Assembly (NCBI RefSeq): GCF_003073045.1
Contig: NC_037593.1
Location: 11,974,735-12,038,734 of the forward strand
Direction of reading: 5' to 3'
DNA length: 64,000 nucleotides
Source of the DNA: Pomacea canaliculata
Taxonomy: Eukaryota; Mollusca; Gastropoda; Architaenioglossa; Ampullariidae
Positions 58,401 through 64,000 of the stretch are shown here, piece after piece. The translations under genes and the position numbers were made by a program. The notes under the pieces are model-generated. The model saw only the letters and a program-made list of their open reading frames with translations. It was not told where the DNA came from and ran no database searches. Each line of letters starts with the position of its first letter. Within the stretch, counting starts at the first letter, position 1.

Positions 58401-59902
58401 ACCAAGCAGAGGAGGGGGAATGCATCCTGATGTGCTGCCTCCGTGAGTACTTTTTGTGTTTGGTTGAATGATAAGTGTGGCTCTGAATGTTATTTAAGTA
58501 GTGTTTTAGCTAAAACAGAAGCATGACAAAGTTGTTTGCAGCAGTCATTAATCAAGACATTGAAGAAATGATTACTGAACAAGTCGGGAAGAGGGGTTTT
58601 GTCTGCGATAACAGCATTGGCAATAAGATGAGAGGACATGGTTAAGAGTCTTGCAAGTGTTGAGGAAGATAGTGTGAAACATTGGACCAATAAATGTGAA
58701 CATCTGGGTCAACATTTGTAAACAGTTAGAAAGATAACATTAAATTACTTGTTAATGTTTTTTTTCATCCCTGCATTTGTTTTTAATGTCATTGTCCTTA
58801 ACATAAGGTGACCATACGTCCCGCTTTAGGCGGGACAGTCCTGCTTTTGACCTCGTGTCCCGCCTTCTCATCGGGCAGGACGCCCAATGTCCCGCTTTCT
58901 GGCTTTCTGGCAAGTCCATCAAATGTGCTGGTTGTCTTTAAAAATCACTTTTTTCGGCGTTTTTTGACGGTGACGACACCATCATCGGCACGTGTCCCGC
59001 TTTCGCCCCCGAAACGTCTGGTCACCTTACTTAACAGAATAAAAATGAACCAATAAAACATAAAAAAATGATTATTTATGTTTTATATTATTGTGTATTA
59101 TGAGCATTATTTTGTTTAAGGTGTGTGAGTGTATGTGTTTGATCAACTTGTGATATGTCTTCTCATTTTCAGTATTCTTTTGTATGAGCCAAAGACAAAT
59201 TTATTATGGATGTATATCTTATACTGAAAATTAAAATAAAATTGATAGACTGTACAAAACATGCTATTTCCAGCAAGCAGGCTACTGAAATTAGCTTCAG
59301 TCATTAGTGTTGACATCAAGTAAATTGTTTGAGACTATTTGCATGTGTTGTATGATGATGCTGTACAAAGTGTACAGCATACCTGTAACTACTGCCCAGA
59401 AGCAGGTTGAGACTCCCATCTCTTTTATGTTTGGAAGCTATATTTCCATTTGTAGATAATCAGGTTTTACTAAACTATAAAGAAAATCAAAATAAAAGTG
59501 TGTACATGCATTTTACTGAGGAGAAAATAATTTGTTGACATCTGTATATACTTTCAGAGGTTCTGTTCCACCGGGAGCTAGATTTGATCCTTTTGGCCCA
59601 CCTGGAACGAGACCTGAGTATGTTATAAACCTTTTATATTTTTTCATTCTGACTTACACATCATACATATCCTAAAAGATTTATTTACTTTTATACCTAT
59701 GATGACAATTATTATTGTGAATGCTCTTTATCCCATGCAGCTTGAAACTACTTTATTTAAATATGGCTTTATTTAAATATGGCTTTATTTAAATATGATT
59801 TAAATACCCTGAAGAAAACCCTTCAGTACATAACTTTTTCTATTTTCCAGACCTGATCCAGACCATGAAAGACCTCCAGGATTTGATGACATGTTCATGT
59901 GA
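55455..59902 (+). CDS. PSMF1: Proteasome inhibitor PI31 subunit, 7 exons, 287 aa
   Basis: PI31 binds the 20S proteasome; it inhibits the core in vitro and acts in cells as an adaptor for proteasome transport and assembly. Exons: 55455-55592, 56299-56442, 57152-57231, 57732-57917, 58239-58442, 59558-59617, 59851-59902. All are GT-AG with agreeing phases; 864 nt including TGA. Human PSMF1 is 271 aa. Residues about 1-135 form the N-terminal FP domain (AVVSAVHWKIICSGF, LPNGWN, IYILHYQH, FILKIVPVEG). The remainder is the Pro/Gly-rich tail with DPFAVGGDDLDPLSG, GGMIMDPRRSGGP, PPGARFDPFGPPG and PDPDHERPPGFDDM, all in human order. The Met at 55455 is the first in exon 1 and aligns with human Met1 within a few residues. 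The protein ends Met-Phe-Met where the human protein ends Met-Tyr-Leu. Intron 5 carries a MITE. Confidence 0.96.
56500..56610 (-). mobile_element. Partial tRNA-derived SINE copy in PSMF1 intron 2
   Basis: Minus strand: CACATCTCAGACATGGCATT, CTCTGCATGTGACAT, GCTGGCTGCTTTGCCATGAT and CGTAAAATACC match the 3' half of the SINE at 30809. The A/B-box half is missing. Confidence 0.65.
58804..59029. mobile_element. MITE in PSMF1 intron 5
   Basis: A 226-bp element with ends TAAGGTGACCATACG and CGTCTGGTCACCTTA (one mismatch in 15). It is flanked by the direct repeat CTTAACA at 58797-58803 and 59030-59036. The TGTCCCGC motif is repeated inside in both orientations. The superfamily is uncertain: a 7-8 bp duplication favours hAT, while counting TA as the target would favour Tc1/mariner. 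Confidence 0.85.
59751..59806. repeat. Three copies of a 17-bp tandem repeat
   Basis: The unit TTTATTTAAATATGGCT occurs three times (the last incomplete) in the short PSMF1 intron 6, just before the final exon. Confidence 0.85.
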
Positions 59903-60540
59903 CAAGATCAATATTTCCTTAAACATTTTAATCTGTTTTGTGTCTGATTAATGTACATTTGTTTTTGCCTGTCTTCATGCAACTGTGTTCCTTGCATCAT
60001 GAAAAGAACCAAGACATATGGAAGATTTTGTTTTTGGACGTTAAGAAAATGCTTTGAGAAGTTATTAAAATGATGTGTCTTGACTGGAATGGCGTATCCA
60101 TACATATGTTTTTCTTTATGTAACAGGGTAGATGGGGTTGTTTTCCTGATCTCACCACAAGAACCAAACACAACACTTTCATGGGTTTCAAGTCCTTTTA
60201 CTTTAACGGCAGTTGATGGTTCTGGCTAAGGCGAAACCTCCACACACCACACACTCGCGCTCTCGCTCAGTCTAGCTCTCACTTCTTCGAGTTCCCCTCA
60301 CGTTCTGACTCCTGCCCTCTTCACCCGACCTTCACGCCCAACTTCCCTTCAAAAACATCACTGCCCCTCCATCCAGTCACTAGTTGACCCCCTCCCGCTC
60401 TCCCTGAGTCACGGGGTTGTCACACGGTCAGTAATTATCCCCCACCACCAGCCTGTACCTGTCCTGTGTGCATGTGTGTGCGTGCCATGTTCCATACTAC
60501 AATATTTACATATGTTTTTTGTCCTCTAGACGTGTAAACC
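59903..60540 (+). other. PSMF1 3'UTR and downstream flank
   Basis: After the stop codon an ATTAAA variant polyadenylation hexamer occurs near 60064. From about 60230 to 60480 the composition changes to a C/T-rich, relatively GC-rich stretch with no coding similarity. Confidence 0.4.
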
Positions 60541-63500
60541 AAGACATGTTGGCATCATCCTTTATAAGCCGGTACAGTTCTTGGAAACACACAATTTTCA
60601 TGTTATATTTAAACTTTATAAAACTATTAAATGTTTTTACATAATAATACACATGAATCTATATGAAGTTCATGGAATGATTACAAAGATGGCAAGAGAA
60701 TGCTGACTTTTCTATTTTAGGACAGTGTCATGAGAACATGTTGTGAGCCTTATATCTATCACTATTTGCAGAAAGAAGCTTGTGAAAGCATCAGATCGAC
60801 CTGTCCATTATTATATCTATTTTGAAGGTCATTATTTAGGTTTGCTGACGGTCACTTTTGGGCTCTGCCACAAGCACGAACTTGTATTACACGTTCATGG
60901 CCACAACCCTATCACGAACTTCTGTCTGTATATCCTTTATATGCCAAAACATCTTGAATCATGCGATCCGCTCCTCCCCTCCCCACACAGTCACATGACA
61001 AATCAAATACCCTAGCGAAGTTAGTGCTTGTATATATTATTGTGTACAGAGGATTGTAGTCATTTTCTTCGTGTCTTTGGATTTCTCGTCTCATGATGAA
61101 CACGGTACTACTGCTCAATTTAATATCGCCTGCTGTGGCAAGTGTTTGCTGATTTCCACCGAGTCTCGATCTGGTGCGTCAGAAATAGCGGAGCAGTGCA
61201 AGGTAGGTAACTCGTCACGTGTCGAAGGCCGACAATCGCCTACACAATCGTAATCAAGCTTTCAAACCACCGCCCTCTCAATTTCAGTAACAGTAACAAT
61301 GTATCGATTCAAAGCTGAACATTATCAAAATGTATTTCTTGATCAAAAATCGCTGCTCTCATAATTTCTTTTTGAATTTCATGGCCTCTGATTTTTCATT
61401 TTTTATATTCCGTCTTTTGTTTCTTTTAATACTAAGTGCCGTAGACATCTGTGCTTTGCATGGTCTGCCATTCAGACTTACCAGCCATTTATGCAGTTAC
61501 CCTACTGGGTAAATGTTTTAATGTTCCCTGTTCTTGTTATAACAATTTGGGACATTTAATTTCTTAATTCTTGCCTAGACACGAGACAGATCTACATTTT
61601 TTTTTTGCTTATTTCATATTTCATAAGATGTCTATCATGACGTTGAAAACATCCTATTTGCAACAATTTCATAAATCTATGCATTTGTGACACCATGTAT
61701 CCCTAAATTAAATTTGCTGTATATGATAGCTTTATATCTCTGCTTAATTTTGTTCCAGGTGTATGAACAATGCAAAGCATCAGAGTGGACACAGTCAACT
61801 GTGGCTGCTCCTGCTGCATGGTGGTTGGGGGTAATTACTGACCGGGTGACGATCCCGTGACCGAAGGTGAGCGGAATGGGGTCGACTACCGACAGGATGT
61901 CAGTCCTAAACTGCTTCATTTTGATTTTCGTAAAAGCTGATAAAAATCATCTTATGAGGATACAGCTATTTGGGTATCTCGTTTGCAGTTTTTATTGGAG
62001 TTGGAATGTCTTTCAGTGTCTAGCCTGTTGCATGTTTAATTGGCTATAAAACAAATGGTGCTGGTGGGGTTATGGGACACATTTGTTAATTATTACATGA
62101 ATTTATTTGTGTGCATGGATGTGCACATTTCCATACAAACACTAATTTCTGAAGATGTATTTGCTTCATTATTCAATTATTGTTTCATGTTCATACAAAG
62201 AAAATAAAAAATAAAGCAATGAAGAATCTCTTGAAACTTATTTGTGAAACATACAAGGTAATTTTTTTTTCATGCATCAGAACATTTTATAAATGTAATT
62301 TAAGGCAAAATTCTCTTTGCCCCAGTAACATTTGCTGGAGAGAAAAATATTCCTGTTGGTAACAGAATCTGTAATTGGTAACAGAATCTGTAAGTGAACA
62401 ACGAAGAATTCCTAAACAATGCATTTCATTTCATCAGGGACCTAAACCGGAACCTTGCAAAGAAGAGCTGCTGCCTTCCTCTAAGCAATGCTTCGCTCCA
62501 TAAAATGTTCTTTATCGCCAGTTTGTTTTAAAGGAATAATTAGTATGCATCTGATTTGTTGAAGGATGAGTGTGCCTTATTTGCCATATTCTGTGGAAAT
62601 GGCTTTAGCATAAGACTAATTCTTCAAGCAAATTTCTGTACTGTATAACAAAAAAAAAAAATTTTTTTCACGGGCACAGGGTAAGACACAGCGGAGACGT
62701 TATACCCTATAACGTCTCTGGACACAGCACACAACCATTGCATGCATTTAAATGTCAGCTACACAAGTGCAATATATAAATATTTTGTAAAACTTTTTCA
62801 TAGATATTTGTCACTTTTCTTGCCTGCTTCTTTAGGGATGCATTTGTGGATAAGAGTTTGCTGTATAAAATTGTTCATTTCATTCATGACAAACTTGCAT
62901 GTTTATTTCAAGTGTAAAGGAAAAAGAAAATGATTCAGAGGATTCATAATTTTGGATCAAATTTTGCACCAAACCATTTCGATAGATGAACAGCAGTTTA
63001 TAAATAATGCTCAAACAAGAATTATGTAAAAAAAGACTTTATTTTCAACATGATGTGTAGTCTGCAGCAAAAATACATGATTGCATGAAGTTTATAACTT
63101 CAATGTGTCACTTCAGTAACACTGGTTGTAACCTAAAATTGTTATAAATACTATATAAACTCTAATGACATGATTGTATTTGTTTATTGACTGAATCAGG
63201 GATAAATATGTTAAGAGTAGTGAAACCCATTCTTTCAATAAGACACTGTTCCCAGATATTTCAGTCTCCGTTCAATTTTAAAATCCTTTTGACATGAAAA
63301 GATGCATTTCTTTGTGAATAATGAATAAAGGTACTATCACACAATTTAAATTAAAAGTGATGATCAACACAAAAAAATGGACATTAAAATAAGCAGCACT
63401 AAAAGCCATTCACAGCTTTTATTGTTATCAGCGTATTGGTGAGCCTCCTACCCTCCCATTTTAAATTTCCAGCAATGTTTAATCAGTTTTTTTAAAAAAA

Positions 63501-64000
63501 AAAGTTTTGACCATCTGGAAGACTCAAGGCTATGAACATATTGTAAGTTTGGTATTAGGCTTCAGCAGAATTTTTTTTTCAGTCTAGATCAATAAACAAG
63601 ACTACAATATTTTCCAGCCAAAATGCAAATTTGAAAACAAAACTTCTCAAACCTCTCTGATGTGAACATTATATCAGTAGTACTAAAAGGTAGCGTCTTA
63701 AAGGCTTTGTGAATACTCTCCCTCTGAAAAAAAGTGATAACTAAACTTGTCATAGATCAAACATGCAAGTACCTATAAAGTGAGGGAAGGGTGAAACAAC
63801 TCTTTCTTAATCCTAACCTCCTCCATCTACAATACTATCGCTTAATTACATGAAAATCTTACATAGATACATAATTTCCTGAGGCCATGCATGAAGTATG
63901 CATAGTTAAAAATTGAGATAATGGTCAAACTAAAATATATTTAAAAAAAAAAGGAAAAAATATTTAATGATGTGCACAGTCTATGTGGTCATACATATAA
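60541..64000. other. Right-edge region without an assigned gene
   Basis: No family could be recognised. Several plus-strand open segments between 61050 and 62502 are bounded by splice-like signals and join in phase (see findings). A perfect 25-bp palindrome with 3-nt loop lies at 62694-62718, and an exact 19-bp near-tandem duplication of GGTAACAGAATCTGTAA lies at about 62355-62393. The rest is AT-rich. Confidence 0.4.
62694..62718. repeat. Perfect short palindrome
   Basis: Arms GAGACGTTATA (62694-62704) and TATAACGTCTC (62708-62718) around CCC. Confidence 0.9.

Noticed and set aside
58808..59056. 82-codon plus-strand frame
   Set aside because: Lies inside the MITE in PSMF1 intron 5 and reflects its repeated GTCCCGC motifs.

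Overview
This is animal nuclear DNA. It is AT-rich, genes are split by GT-AG introns, and many retroelements and DNA transposons are present. There are no operons, ribosome binding sites or CRISPR arrays. Protein similarity, short introns, CR1/L2- and RTE-type LINEs and a tRNA-derived SINE together suggest a lophotrochozoan, most likely a gastropod mollusc. That placement is an inference; the species cannot be read from the sequence.

Four protein-coding genes can be modelled exon by exon, and each coding model closes in frame. (1) An SLC12A8-type cation-chloride-cotransporter relative lies on the minus strand (6109-14464; 15 coding exons, 729 aa). (2) A serine incorporator (SERINC) lies on the minus strand (21776-38449; 12 coding exons, 455 aa), with a long first intron that hosts a 3.2 kb RTE LINE. 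(3) A cAMP-dependent protein kinase inhibitor (PKI) lies on the plus strand (47851-50539; two coding exons seen, 76 aa from the internal Met). (4) Proteasome inhibitor PI31 (PSMF1) lies on the plus strand (55455-59902; 7 exons, 287 aa).

Layout: 1-5.7 kb is non-genic with a decayed LINE; 5.7-14.5 kb is SLC12A8; 14.5-20 kb is its 5' flank and intergenic DNA; 20-38.5 kb is SERINC with its 3'UTR; 38.5-47.8 kb is the SERINC/PKI head-to-head interval and probable PKI 5' intron; 47.8-51.8 kb is PKI; 51.8-55.4 kb is intergenic with a SINE and a hAT-like element; 55.4-60 kb is PSMF1; 60-64 kb is mostly unassigned.

The most interesting feature is the head-to-head arrangement SERINC(-)/PKI(+). From general knowledge, human SERINC1/PKIB and SERINC3/PKIG have the same order and orientation, so this looks like a very old gene pair. 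A perfect CRE (TGACGTCA) lies 155 bp upstream of the SERINC ATG in the shared interval. Other points of note are a frame-neutral 15-nt candidate microexon in SERINC, a perfect 35-bp intronic hairpin, a Tyr-to-Phe change in the C-terminal HbYX-like motif of PI31, an RTE insertion with a perfect 12-bp target duplication, and a Tigger-like element that keeps an open DNA-binding-domain ORF. I found no clear sign of a wholly new molecular system.
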